Notes under the pieces: generated by a model
Database searches by the model: none
Seen by the model: only the letters and a program-made list of their open reading frames with translations
What the model was told of the DNA's origin: nothing
Shown here: in pieces, positions 16,780 through 26,946 of the stretch
How the letters are laid out: each line of letters starts with the position of its first letter
Position numbering within the stretch: position 1 is the stretch's first letter
Program-made: the position numbers and the translations under genes
Assembly: GCA_029247585.1 (NCBI GenBank)
Contig: JAQWKY010000034.1
Span: 1 to 39,276, forward strand
DNA: 39,276 nucleotides
Reading direction: 5' to 3'
DNA from: Flavobacteriales bacterium
GTDB taxonomy: Bacteria > Bacteroidota > Bacteroidia > Flavobacteriales > UBA7430

Positions 16780-18096
16780 TTAATATCTGTAGTACTCAGG
16801 TTTGTAAGGCCCTTCAACCGAAACGCTGATGTAGTCTGCTTGATCTTTACTGAGTTCCTCAAGCTCGACACCCAATTTCGCAAGATGTAGTCTTGCCACC
16901 TTCTCATCCAAGTGTTTTGGCAAGGTGTAGACTTTATTCTCATATTTATCAGAATCCAACCACAGCTCAAGTTGAGCTAAGGTCTGGTTTGCAAAAGAAT
17001 TTGACATCACAAATGAAGGGTGTCCTGTGGCACAGCCTAAATTCACCAAACGTCCTTCAGCCAATAAAATAATATCCTTGCTTCCAATTGTATATTGATC
17101 CACTTGAGGTTTAATCTCAACTTTCGAAGAACCGTGGTTGTCATTCAACCAAGCTACATCTATTTCGTTATCAAAGTGTCCAATATTACAAACGATGGTT
17201 TTGTCTTTCATCGCTTCAAAGTGACGCCCAACAATGATGTCTTTATTTCCAGTAGTGGTTACTACAATGTCAGCTTCAGCAACAGCATTATCCATTTTCT
17301 TCACCTCAAAACCTTCCATAGCTGCCTGAAGCGCACATATAGGGTCTATTTCTGTAACGATGACACGAGCACCGGCTGCTTGCAAAGACTGAGCTGAACC
17401 TTTACCAACATCACCATAACCGGCAACAACGGCAACCTTCCCAGCAATCATTACATCTGTAGCTCGGCGTATACCATCCACTAAAGACTCACGACAACCG
17501 TATTTGTTATCAAACTTAGACTTGGTTACTGAATCATTCACATTTATTGCTGGAAGAAGAAGAGTTCCATTTTTTTGTCGCTCATACAAGCGGTGAACAC
17601 CTGTTGTTGTTTCTTCCGACAAACCTTTGATCTCTTTAACCAACTCTGGGAATTGATCAAATACCATATTCGTTAAATCGCCTCCATCGTCTAAAATTAA
17701 ATTTAAGGGTTTGCGATCTTCACCAAAAAACAAAGTTTGCTCAATACACCAGTCGAATTCTTCATCATTCATTCCCTTCCAGGCGAATACAGGTACACCC
17801 GAAGCAGCAATTGCTGCTGCAGCATGGTCTTGAGTCGAAAAGATGTTGCATGAAGACCATTGCACCTCTGCTCCTAGAGCGGTTAAGGTTTCAATCAAGA
17901 CAGCGGTCTGAATCGTCATGTGAAGACATCCTGCTATTCGCGCACCCTTAAGCGGTTGACTAGCTGCATATTCTTCACGTATTGACATCAAACCAGGCAT
18001 TTCTGCTTCAGCCAAACGTATTTCTTTTCTTCCCCAATCGGCTAAGCTCATATCCTTAACCTTATATTGAACACTTTTCATAGTTGTAGTACCCAT
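16780..18096 (-). CDS. ahcY: Adenosylhomocysteinase
   Basis: AhcY hydrolyses S-adenosylhomocysteine to adenosine and homocysteine, removing the inhibitor left by methyltransferases. The 438-residue protein has the substrate-binding segments [20 protein letters not shown] and [15 protein letters not shown], the NAD-binding loop [10 protein letters not shown] at 226-235, and the C-terminus PYKPEYYRY, whose Lys-Tyr reaches into the neighbouring subunit. All are intact. The ATG at 18096 gives the peptide MGTTTMK; the ATG five codons later (18081) is an alternative start. A perfect -7 box lies 22 bases upstream. Confidence 0.97.
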   Translation of the reverse strand: MGTTTMKSVQYKVKDMSLADWGRKEIRLAEAEMPGLMSIREEYAASQPLKGARIAGCLHMTIQTAVLIETLTALGAEVQWSSCNIFSTQDHAAAAIAASGVPVFAWKGMNDEEFDWCIEQTLFFGEDRKPLNLILDDGGDLTNMVFDQFPELVKEIKGLSEETTTGVHRLYERQKNGTLLLPAINVNDSVTKSKFDNKYGCRESLVDGIRRATDVMIAGKVAVVAGYGDVGKGSAQSLQAAGARVIVTEIDPICALQAAMEGFEVKKMDNAVAEADIVVTTTGNKDIIVGRHFEAMKDKTIVCNIGHFDNEIDVAWLNDNHGSSKVEIKPQVDQYTIGSKDIILLAEGRLVNLGCATGHPSFVMSNSFANQTLAQLELWLDSDKYENKVYTLPKHLDEKVARLHLAKLGVELEELSKDQADYISVSVEGPYKPEYYRY

Positions 18097-18118
18097 TTTT
18101 ATGAACTAATTTAGATTG

Positions 18119-18126
18119 CAAAGATA
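18119..18126 (-). promoter_or_regulatory. -7 box of ahcY (TATCTTTG)
   Basis: On the minus strand TATCTTTG matches TAnnTTTG exactly and lies 22 bases before the first ahcY ATG. It is placed back to back with the box of the phosphoropantetheinyl transferase gene, 38 bases apart. Confidence 0.55.
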
Positions 18127-18164
18127 CAACAAAATTTAGTCGAAAGTCTTTCAAGCAAGATGCA

Positions 18165-18172
18165 TATCTTTA
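18165..18172 (+). promoter_or_regulatory. -7-like box (TATCTTTA) of the transferase gene
   Basis: TATCTTTA matches seven of eight positions of TAnnTTTG and ends nine bases before the ATG at 18182. Transcription would begin at or just before the start codon, so the message may be leaderless. Confidence 0.4.
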
Positions 18173-18181
18173 CACGCAAGA

Positions 18182-18793
18182 ATGAAACAAATATTTCATA
18201 AAACAAGCAGAAACAAAAGCCAAATTTATGTTTGGAAAGTAGTCTCTGCATACGATAGACTTTTCAAAAAAAGCTCATTATGTAAAGAAGAGCTCAAAGC
18301 TCTTGAAGTCATTAAAAGCGAAAAAAGAAAAATAGAATTTCTTGCCACTCGACGGGCTGTAAAATCCATTTTCGGAAACAATACAATACTCAAACATCAC
18401 AAAACAGGGCAACCCTATATTGAAGAAAGACAACACATTTCTATTTCTCACAGCAAAAAATTCGTTGTTCTTGCCATAGGTGACGAAAATTTGGGGGTAG
18501 ATATAGAAGAGCCCAATGAAAAAATACTTCAGGTTTTACCGAGAATTCTCTCAAAAAAGGAACACGAAGAATTTCAAAGAAATCCATCAACAGAATTGGC
18601 ATGCAAATTATGGGGGGCTAAAGAAGCTGTTCTCAAGTACGTTGGAAATCCAAAACTAAATTACAGAGATGATATTCAATTGGAGGAAATTGAACCTGTA
18701 AAAGTCTGCTGTGATGACACTAAATTTCATGTAGAGTTTGAGAATATAGAACACATGATTTTGACCCTGGTCACTTCGCCACCATTACATTAA
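18182..18793 (+). CDS. 4'-phosphopantetheinyl transferase superfamily protein
   Basis: The 203-residue protein shows the Sfp/HetI-type motifs in order: SISHS at 87-91, GVDIEE at 105-110 (magnesium-binding acids), and KLWGAKEAVLKYVG at 142-155, which carries the catalytic Lys and Glu. Such enzymes move the phosphopantetheine arm of coenzyme A onto acyl or peptidyl carrier proteins. Its length fits the one-copy-fold Sfp class rather than AcpS. No carrier protein, PKS or NRPS gene is in the window, so it may be the general carrier-protein transferase. It is divergent from ahcY and converges on ribF. Confidence 0.9.
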   Translation: MKQIFHKTSRNKSQIYVWKVVSAYDRLFKKSSLCKEELKALEVIKSEKRKIEFLATRRAVKSIFGNNTILKHHKTGQPYIEERQHISISHSKKFVVLAIGDENLGVDIEEPNEKILQVLPRILSKKEHEEFQRNPSTELACKLWGAKEAVLKYVGNPKLNYRDDIQLEEIEPVKVCCDDTKFHVEFENIEHMILTLVTSPPLH

Positions 18794-18814
18794 ATGTGAT
18801 TTTCGGGAAATTAA

Positions 18815-19774
18815 TCACCGATTTAAAACCTCCAACCTGTCTCTCATGAGTTGATTCTTGAGCGCGTCTAAACTTTCAAATTTTTGTTCTTTTCGAATCC
18901 AATCATCAAAAAAGATGACCAAACGTTCTCCATAAATGTCTTCATCAAAGTCAATGATGTGTACTTCAATGGTTTTTTCGGATCCGTCTATCGTAGGTCG
19001 AACACCAATATTTAACATTCCCTTATACTCTTTCCCTCTAACCAAAACTCGAACTGCATAAACTCCATTCGCTGGGATTAATTTGTGCGAATCCACCACT
19101 TTAATATTTGCCGTTGGAAATCCAATTTTATGCCCTAAATGGTTTCCTTTTACAACAATCCCCGACAAACAAAAATCGTGGGTAAGATAAGCTCGGGCTG
19201 TTTTGATATCACCCGATTCTAGGGCCTTCCGGATCTTCGTGGAACTCACAGACACTTCTTGAACATCTTGTGCAGATATTTCCTCTACTTGAAAGCCATA
19301 CAAAGGACCGAATTCTTTTAGATGTTCAAAACTGCCCTCTCGGTTACGTCCGAAATGATGATTGTATCCAATAACCAATCGACTCGTACCAAGTTTATTC
19401 ACCAATACATCTCGAACAAACTCTACGGAAGATAAACGTGAAAACTCTCTCGAAAATGGATGTATGATCAAATGATCGATACCGGCCTGCTTCAAAAGTT
19501 CAATTTTTTCGTTTTTGGTAGAAATGAGTTTGAGGCTGTTGTCCGAAAACAGAACAATTCTGGGGTGTGGAGAGAAGGTCAACAAAACAGTCTCTCCGTC
19601 AATCGCGTTTGCGATCTTACGCAGTCGATCAATGATTTTTAAATGCCCAATATGCACCCCATCAAAAGTACCGGTGGTAACAACGGCATTCTCCACCTTT
19701 TCAAACGCTTCTATAGAATGGTATATTTTCACAGACAGAAATCTAAGGATTTTATTCTCAGCAACTAAAGACAT
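18815..19774 (-). CDS. ribF: Bifunctional riboflavin kinase / FAD synthetase RibF
   Basis: RibF phosphorylates riboflavin to FMN and adenylates FMN to FAD. The N-terminal nucleotidyltransferase carries GTFDGVHIGH (35-44, the HxGH-type site) and SSTKIR (178-182); the C-terminal kinase has GHKIGFPTANI (214-224) and NIGVRPT. At 319 residues it is full length. The first 14 residues (MSLVAENKILRFLS) have no counterpart that I know of; homologues usually begin MKIYHSI or similar, which here follows a GTG at 19732. I keep the ATG because a TAATTTTG box lies 25 bases upstream of it, but 18815-19732 is a real alternative. Confidence 0.93.
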   Translation of the reverse strand: MSLVAENKILRFLSVKIYHSIEAFEKVENAVVTTGTFDGVHIGHLKIIDRLRKIANAIDGETVLLTFSPHPRIVLFSDNSLKLISTKNEKIELLKQAGIDHLIIHPFSREFSRLSSVEFVRDVLVNKLGTSRLVIGYNHHFGRNREGSFEHLKEFGPLYGFQVEEISAQDVQEVSVSSTKIRKALESGDIKTARAYLTHDFCLSGIVVKGNHLGHKIGFPTANIKVVDSHKLIPANGVYAVRVLVRGKEYKGMLNIGVRPTIDGSEKTIEVHIIDFDEDIYGERLVIFFDDWIRKEQKFESLDALKNQLMRDRLEVLNR

Positions 19775-19799
19775 TATAAACTAGGTCTATAAGCGACAC

Positions 19800-19807
19800 C
19801 AAAATTA
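19800..19807 (-). promoter_or_regulatory. -7 box of ribF (TAATTTTG)
   Basis: On the minus strand TAATTTTG matches TAnnTTTG, 25 bases upstream of the ribF ATG and 67 upstream of the alternative GTG. It is divergent from the atpD box at 19854. Confidence 0.45.
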
Positions 19808-19853
19808 GTAAAATAAAAAAGCCAAGACTATTATCTAATTAAATAAAATTCGA

Positions 19854-21419
<1,566 letters not shown>

Positions 21420-21429
21420 ATAAATTAAA

Positions 21430-21666
21430 ATGGTCGTAGAAATTATCACACCCGACGCGAAACTATTTGAAGGTGAAGTCAATTCCATTAAGCTTCCTGG
21501 AGCAAATGGTGGCTTTGAGATTTTGAACAATCACGCACCTATCATTTCAACTTTAACAGCTGGTGAAATTTCAATTGCATTGGACCAAGGTCAAAATGAA
21601 TCTTTTGAAATACAGGGAGGCGTTATTGAGATGCAAGACAACAAAATTATCGTTCTGGCTGACTAA
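21430..21666 (+). CDS. atpC: F1 ATP synthase subunit epsilon (short form)
   Basis: A 78-residue epsilon subunit: VEIITPDAKLFEGEVNSIKLPGANGGFEILNNHAP is divided across the first half and is the classic epsilon beta-sandwich, and QGGVIEMQDNKIIVLAD closes the fold. The usual length is 130-140 residues; the C-terminal helical hairpin that inhibits ATP hydrolysis in E. coli and Bacillus is absent. The stop is followed directly by the operon terminator, so this is the natural end, not a frameshift. Bacteroidota epsilon subunits are generally short. Confidence 0.95.
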   Translation: MVVEIITPDAKLFEGEVNSIKLPGANGGFEILNNHAPIISTLTAGEISIALDQGQNESFEIQGGVIEMQDNKIIVLAD

Positions 21667-21685
21667 GTCGTTCGAGACATTTCAG

Positions 21686-21714
21686 AAAAGGGGCTTTATT
21701 AAGCCCCTTTTTTT
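21686..21714 (+). terminator. atpDC terminator
   Basis: The perfect stem GGGGCTT / AAGCCCC around a TATT loop is extended by four A:T pairs and followed by a seven-base T tract. It begins 20 bases after the atpC stop; bioF transcription starts just beyond it. Confidence 0.85.
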
Positions 21715-21728
21715 GTCTACAAGATTTT

Positions 21729-21736
21729 TATCTTTG
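21729..21736 (+). promoter_or_regulatory. -7 box of the bioFDA operon (TATCTTTG)
   Basis: TATCTTTG matches TAnnTTTG, 15 bases after the atpC terminator T tract and 10 bases before the bioF ATG. There is no inverted repeat here that would suggest a BirA or BioR operator. Confidence 0.5.
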
Positions 21737-21746
21737 CAGCATACCC

Positions 21747-22853
21747 ATGAACTATAATATAAAAGACAAAATACGCAACAAACTCTCAAATCGGGAAGAG
21801 CAAAGCAGCCTTCGATCCCTGAGTGACAACTCTAACCTTATTGACTTTTGTTCAAATGATTATTTGGGTTTCGCAAAGACTTTACCCTGTAAAAAATCAA
21901 CGAAACAGGGAGCAACAGGATCTCGACTAATCAGTGGTAACTCCAGTCAATTTGAAAGCCTAGAGCAAAAAATTGCCAAATTCCACAATGCTGAATCGGG
22001 TATAATTTTCAACTCAGGCTACGATGCCAATATCGGCTTGTTTTCATGTATAGCGGATAAAGGAGATACGATCATTTACGATCAATACATCCATGCCAGC
22101 ATAAGAGATGGAATACGCCTTTCTAATGCCCGATCCTTTTCTTTTGAGCACAATAATATTGACGGTTTAGAGAAAAAACTTCAACAAGCTAGTGGTCACA
22201 TTTTAGTTGCCATCGAATCTGTTTACTCCATGGATGGGGATAAAGCTCCTTTGGAAAAAATTGTAGCTGTTTGCGAAAAATACAAGGCTAATATCATTCT
22301 GGACGAAGCACACGCAACAGGAGTTTTAGGTAAAAAAGGAGTAGGTTTAGCACAAAGTCTGAACTTGGAATCCAAAATATTTGCGCGCATTCACACCTTC
22401 GGGAAAGCCATGGGATGCCATGGCGCGATTGTTCTTGGGTCAAAAGATCTAAGAGCCTATTTAATCAACTTTGCACGATCCTTCATCTACACAACTGCCC
22501 TTTCAGAGCATAACTTAAATGCCATACAAAGTGCTTATGAAAAACTTAATGATGCAGAAGAAATCATTGGTCAACTACATGACAACATTGGCTTATTTCA
22601 ATCTTTACTTTCTAAGAATCTGCAATCGAAATTAATCCCGAGTACAAGTCCAATTCAAGGCATTTTAGTCCCGGGAAATAAAAACGCAAAAAAAGCAGAA
22701 GTCGAATTACAGGCTAAGGGCCTTGACATCCGAGCCATCCTACACCCTACCGTTCAAAAAGGTGCCGAAAGAATTCGAATTTGTATCCACAGCTTCAACA
22801 CCAAAGAAGAAATAAAAATGTGTGTAGAATGCATAGAAAAGTTAATCATATGA
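21747..22853 (+). CDS. bioF: 8-amino-7-oxononanoate synthase BioF
   Basis: BioF condenses pimeloyl-ACP (or CoA) with alanine, the first step of biotin ring assembly, using PLP. The 368-residue protein has the fold type I signatures DEAHATG (186-192) and HTFGKAMGCHGA with the PLP lysine at 220, plus ATGSRLISG near residue 56. It is slightly shorter than the 380-390 typical of the family, mainly at the N-terminus. It leads the bioF-bioD-bioA operon; its TGA overlaps the bioD ATG (ATGA). General alpha-oxoamine synthases (for example KBL) are excluded by the operon context. Confidence 0.93.
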   Translation: MNYNIKDKIRNKLSNREEQSSLRSLSDNSNLIDFCSNDYLGFAKTLPCKKSTKQGATGSRLISGNSSQFESLEQKIAKFHNAESGIIFNSGYDANIGLFSCIADKGDTIIYDQYIHASIRDGIRLSNARSFSFEHNNIDGLEKKLQQASGHILVAIESVYSMDGDKAPLEKIVAVCEKYKANIILDEAHATGVLGKKGVGLAQSLNLESKIFARIHTFGKAMGCHGAIVLGSKDLRAYLINFARSFIYTTALSEHNLNAIQSAYEKLNDAEEIIGQLHDNIGLFQSLLSKNLQSKLIPSTSPIQGILVPGNKNAKKAEVELQAKGLDIRAILHPTVQKGAERIRICIHSFNTKEEIKMCVECIEKLII

Positions 22854-23467
22854 AGCGATATTTTATAACAGGTATTGGGACTGAAGTGGGAAAAACAATT
22901 GCTTCAGCCGTCATCACGCAAGCCTTGAAAGCGGATTATTGGAAACCTATTCAGGCAGGCGAGTTGGAGTGTAGCGACCAAATGAAAGTTAAAGCTTTAA
23001 TCGATAATGATACGTCCGTGTTTCACCCTGAATCCTATCGTTTGAATCAGCCCATGTCTCCCCATGCAGCGGCAGAACGAGATGGCATTGAAGTAAATCT
23101 TTCATCTGTAAAAATCCCCGTAACAAAAAATCATCTGGTTATCGAAGGTGCCGGAGGCTTACTTGTCCCTCTCAACAATAAGGACACCATTCTCGACCTT
23201 ATTGAAGCATTAGATGTTGAAGTCATTTTAATCTCTCGCCATTATTTGGGAAGTATCAATCATACGCTGATGAGTATTGAAATTCTTAAACAACGAAACA
23301 TTTCTGTAAAAGGCGTTTTATTCAACGGCAATGAAAATAAAGACACCGAATCTATCATTACTGAAATGAGTGGCATTGAGGTTCTAGGAAGAATTGATGA
23401 ATTAGATAAATTGGACAAAAGTCACATTCTTTCTATGGCAGAAAAATTGAAGAATAGCTTAATTTAG
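22850..23467 (+). CDS. bioD: Dethiobiotin synthetase BioD
   Basis: BioD closes the ureido ring of dethiobiotin with CO2 and ATP. The 205-residue protein starts at the ATG overlapping the bioF stop and immediately shows the P-loop variant GIGTEVGKT, then KPIQAGE and the EGAGGLLVPL motif. A longer frame opening at 22781 adds 23 non-homologous residues inside bioF and is rejected. The stop is TAG, which shows that TAG is an ordinary stop codon in this organism. Confidence 0.95.
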   Translation: MKRYFITGIGTEVGKTIASAVITQALKADYWKPIQAGELECSDQMKVKALIDNDTSVFHPESYRLNQPMSPHAAAERDGIEVNLSSVKIPVTKNHLVIEGAGGLLVPLNNKDTILDLIEALDVEVILISRHYLGSINHTLMSIEILKQRNISVKGVLFNGNENKDTESIITEMSGIEVLGRIDELDKLDKSHILSMAEKLKNSLI

Positions 23468-23492
23468 TTATTAATTACTGATCGTCTGTAAA

Positions 23493-24761
23493 ATGAGTCT
23501 GGTAGAAAAAGATCAAAAATACATCTGGCATCCTTTCACACAAATGAAGACTGCCGAACCGGCACTTCCCATTGTAAAAGGAGAAGGCACATTACTCATA
23601 GATGATATGGGCAATAGTTATATCGACGCCATATCTTCTTGGTGGGTGAATCTTCATGGACATAGTCATCCTTATATTGCAGAAAAGGTTTACGAACAAA
23701 TGCAAAAACTAGAACACGTTGTTTTTGCCGGGTTCACGCATCAACCAGCGGTTGATCTGTGTGAGAAGCTTTCAAAACATATGCCGGATAACCAAGCCAA
23801 ATTTTTCTTTTCAGGAGACGGGTCATCTGCTGTGGAAATCGCCTTAAAGATGAGCGTGCAATATTGGAGAAATAAAGGGGAAAATAAAACTCGATTTGTC
23901 GCTTTAGACGGTGCTTATCACGGAGAAACTTTTGGCGCAATGTCTGCCGGAGCTAGAAGCATTTTCTCAGCTCCTTTTTCAGACTTACTTTTTGAGAGCA
24001 CACACATTCCCTTTCCAAAAGATGAACAGGCAGCGATGCAAAGTTTAAAAACTGAAATTGCTAAAGGTGATGTTGCCGCTTTCATATTTGAACCCCTAGT
24101 ACAAGGGGCTGCAGGAATGAGAATGTACAAACCTGAAACACTAAACAAACTCCTTCAAATCTGCAAAGAAGCAGGCGTATTGTGTATTGCTGATGAAGTT
24201 ATGACTGGATTTGGAAGAACAGGAACCACTTTTGCCGTAAACCAAATAGAAGCCAAACCCGATTTCATCTGTATGTCTAAGGGCCTTTCTGGTGGGACCC
24301 TCCCGCTTTCTTTGACCAGTTGTACCCAAGCCATATACGAGGCCTTCTTGGGGGACGACATTCAAAAAGCCTTTTTGCATGGACATTCATTCACGGGCAA
24401 TCCTGTTGGATGTGCAGCAGCTCTGGCAAGCTTGGACCTACTTGAGAAAAAAGAGTGCCAAGAGGCCATTAAAAACATTACGTCAAGTCATAAAACTTTT
24501 GCAAAAAAGCTAGAAGCGCTTGAAATCATCAATGAGATACGTCAAACGGGCACCATTCTAGCTCTAGAATTGAAGGCCGACAGCTCCGGTTATGCAAGTA
24601 GCATTCGTCAAAAATTATATACGGACTTTTTAAACCAGGGTGTGTTACTTAGGCCTTTGGGGAATGTCATTTACATTTTACCCCCCTACTGTATCCAAGA
24701 AAAAGAATTGAAAAAAGTTTACAAGGTCATCCAAGATAAGCTTACCGAATTATCCCAATAA
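23493..24761 (+). CDS. bioA: Adenosylmethionine-8-amino-7-oxononanoate aminotransferase BioA
   Basis: BioA converts 8-amino-7-oxononanoate to 7,8-diaminopelargonate, with S-adenosylmethionine as usual amino donor. The 422-residue class III aminotransferase has the BioA-specific WHPFTQM (12-18) and SSWWVNLHGH (48-57) segments, DEVMTGFGRTG at 234-244, and the PLP lysine at 263 in MSKGLSGG. The gap to bioD is 25 bases. bioB, bioC and bioH equivalents are not present here. It converges on the T9SS type B gene with only 9 bases between the stops. Confidence 0.95.
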   Translation: MSLVEKDQKYIWHPFTQMKTAEPALPIVKGEGTLLIDDMGNSYIDAISSWWVNLHGHSHPYIAEKVYEQMQKLEHVVFAGFTHQPAVDLCEKLSKHMPDNQAKFFFSGDGSSAVEIALKMSVQYWRNKGENKTRFVALDGAYHGETFGAMSAGARSIFSAPFSDLLFESTHIPFPKDEQAAMQSLKTEIAKGDVAAFIFEPLVQGAAGMRMYKPETLNKLLQICKEAGVLCIADEVMTGFGRTGTTFAVNQIEAKPDFICMSKGLSGGTLPLSLTSCTQAIYEAFLGDDIQKAFLHGHSFTGNPVGCAAALASLDLLEKKECQEAIKNITSSHKTFAKKLEALEIINEIRQTGTILALELKADSSGYASSIRQKLYTDFLNQGVLLRPLGNVIYILPPYCIQEKELKKVYKVIQDKLTELSQ

Positions 24762-24770
24762 TTCAACAAA

Positions 24771-26813
24771 TTATCTGTAAAGCTGGACTGTTCCCCGATA
24801 AACCTCTTCTTCTTTAGTTACCTTGTTCCCAACCTTAAGGACATAAAAGTAGGCTCCGTTGGGTAATTCATCGTTCTGATGCGTGGACTGACCATCCCAC
24901 ATACTTCCATCAATCCCGTAAGACCCATTTCGGTATACCTCATCGCCCCAACGGTTGAAAATACTCATATTGCTGTAGGAATAAAACTCTTCAGTAAGAT
25001 CTCCTATTTTAAAGAAATCATTCTCACCATCACCATTCGGAGTAATGACATTTGAAACTTCCAAATCCTCCATGAAAAGAATATTAAAAGCAAGCGTAGT
25101 ATCACAACCGGTGTACGTAAGGAGGTAATCTCCATAATCGCTTACCCTAACTAAGGTCTCAAGCGAGTCTTCTTGAGAAAACTCTATGACACCCGAATTA
25201 GAAAGAAAATCCCATTGACCTTCATCACTCCAAGACTTAGCTTTTACTTGGGTTTCCATTTCATCACGAATAAGAGGCTCATAAGTTAGCTCTGGGACTC
25301 TTTGTATGAATTCAAAATCTATCGTATCTGATGTTTCACAGATCAAATCCGTAAACTTCAACTGATAATACCCAAATTCATTTGCCCAAAATTTAGGTTT
25401 ATACCAATTTTCAGAACTTAAAAAACCGTATCCTGATTCCTGTACTGAAATCACCTCCCAAAGAACAGAATCTTGTTCTAAAAACCGTGTTCCCAATAAA
25501 TCTAAATCCTTATCACACAATGCAGGGCCGTTTGATGAAACTACAGGAGCTTTAAAAACATCCAGTTCAAATTCTTTCTGATAATCACACCCATGATTAT
25601 CGGTAATCGTCATTACATAAGTATGAATCCCTGAAGTAGTTGGCTGAAGGACTAACTGAGTAGAATCTGTCTCCGGGTATACAATAGATGAAGGCTCTTC
25701 TGAGCAATCCCACTTAAAATCAATAATCTTCGCATTTAATAATTCGGTTTGCCCATCAATATTGATAAATAAATTCCAACTACAAATGAATCCATTATCT
25801 TGTTCCAAATGATCTGTAATTTTTAGAGTCCATTGTCCATTAGCTGTTGATCCATTAAAATCTGAAAAATCTCCAGAAGGCCTGTAAGTTCCAGGGATCA
25901 TGGATTTACCACCATACAAAGGGCTGACTATCGTGTTGTCTAAGGAATTTGTAAGAACCCCAAACCCTGGATCTAAAGACCAGCAGTACTCCCAGCAATC
26001 ACCTGCTCTTATAGTGTCCTCCGCTAGGTAATCATTATCAATGGCATCTCCTAACCAATATTCAACCTCACTACCAATATCATCAAACAACTGAACTTCT
26101 TTACCATTTGGAGAAATTAAGGACATCTCCAAATCACCCAAAAAAGAATGCTCTATATTAACGCATACTTTTACAGAATCTCCAACCCCAAGGGTCGTCG
26201 CTGGATCAAAACCAGATACATTAAAATCCGTTTCATAGGAAACTCCAGAACCATCGGGTAGATATATACCATCTCCAAAATTTTCTCCCCCAACTTCATT
26301 CCATGAAATCGGTTGATAAAAATTGGTCAAGGAATCTCCACGGGTAACTCCCGGAATAATTGTAATAGAATCCGAAGCACAAACATTATGAAGTTCGGGC
26401 AACATATCTTTGCCCTCATTGTAATAAAAGACAGAAGCACCTACCCCAGGATTATCAAAAACAACCCTCAAAGAGTCAAATGCCTCACAACCACTATTAT
26501 CATAAGCACGAACTCGAATTGGATATATGCCTAGCTGAGAAAAGCTGTAATTGTTAATTAATTGCTTATCAGAAAACACAACTTCTTTAACTCCCGAAGT
26601 CAAACTATCAAAATAAGTCCATTCAAAAAACAAATCCTGGTCGGGGTCATTAGTTACAGCGCTCAAATCAAAATCGTAGCATGCGTCCAACTCACCAATA
26701 GGATTGATCCAATCACTCGACTCAATTTTTACAGAAAACTGACACGTATCGTCATCCTGAGCTGAAAGGTTTAATGCAAATAATGCACCCAAAAGAAAGA
26801 GTAATTTTTTCAT
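24771..26813 (-). CDS. Secreted P-domain protein with T9SS type B sorting domain
   Basis: A 680-residue secreted protein. The signal peptide MKKLLFLLGALFALNLSAQ begins at 26813; a longer frame from 26882 adds 23 residues, but its ATG lies inside the -7 box, so the shorter start is chosen. Domains: a PKD-like segment (about 35-122), then a proprotein-convertase P-domain (about 210-352: VCVNIEHSFLGDLEMSLISP, GQWTLKITDH), further Ig-like segments, and the gliding-motility type B C-terminal domain from about 592 (NVITPNGDGENDFF, IFNRWGDEVY, PNGAYFYVLKV). No protease domain accompanies the P-domain, so it is more likely an adhesin or structural surface protein than an enzyme. Confidence 0.9.
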   Translation of the reverse strand: MKKLLFLLGALFALNLSAQDDDTCQFSVKIESSDWINPIGELDACYDFDLSAVTNDPDQDLFFEWTYFDSLTSGVKEVVFSDKQLINNYSFSQLGIYPIRVRAYDNSGCEAFDSLRVVFDNPGVGASVFYYNEGKDMLPELHNVCASDSITIIPGVTRGDSLTNFYQPISWNEVGGENFGDGIYLPDGSGVSYETDFNVSGFDPATTLGVGDSVKVCVNIEHSFLGDLEMSLISPNGKEVQLFDDIGSEVEYWLGDAIDNDYLAEDTIRAGDCWEYCWSLDPGFGVLTNSLDNTIVSPLYGGKSMIPGTYRPSGDFSDFNGSTANGQWTLKITDHLEQDNGFICSWNLFINIDGQTELLNAKIIDFKWDCSEEPSSIVYPETDSTQLVLQPTTSGIHTYVMTITDNHGCDYQKEFELDVFKAPVVSSNGPALCDKDLDLLGTRFLEQDSVLWEVISVQESGYGFLSSENWYKPKFWANEFGYYQLKFTDLICETSDTIDFEFIQRVPELTYEPLIRDEMETQVKAKSWSDEGQWDFLSNSGVIEFSQEDSLETLVRVSDYGDYLLTYTGCDTTLAFNILFMEDLEVSNVITPNGDGENDFFKIGDLTEEFYSYSNMSIFNRWGDEVYRNGSYGIDGSMWDGQSTHQNDELPNGAYFYVLKVGNKVTKEEEVYRGTVQLYR

Positions 26814-26879
26814 ATTCCTATACTGAACTTCGCTTGTTTTGGTAAAAATCGTAAAATTCAATTTACTAGACAAAGTGGA

Positions 26880-26887
26880 CAAATATA
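26880..26887 (-). promoter_or_regulatory. -7 box (TATATTTG) of the P-domain gene
   Basis: On the minus strand TATATTTG matches TAnnTTTG, 66 bases upstream of the chosen start. It overlaps the ATG of the longer frame, which argues against that start. Confidence 0.5.
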
Positions 26888-26933
26888 ACTTTTTTTAACT
26901 GCTGTAGCAATTTAGTATTTGCCCCAAATAGCT

Positions 26934-26941
26934 TAGTTTTG
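26934..26941 (+). promoter_or_regulatory. -7 box (TAGTTTTG) abutting lepA
   Basis: TAGTTTTG matches TAnnTTTG and ends five bases before the lepA ATG, the same spacing as at ruvB. A TTTG at 26918-26921 is closer (12 bases) than the usual -33 spacing. Confidence 0.45.
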
Positions 26942-26946
26942 CAGTA

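Noticed and set aside
22781-22849. Longer N-terminus for bioD
   Set aside because: The 23 extra residues lie inside bioF and do not resemble any BioD; the ATG overlapping the bioF stop gives the normal MKRYFITGIG start.
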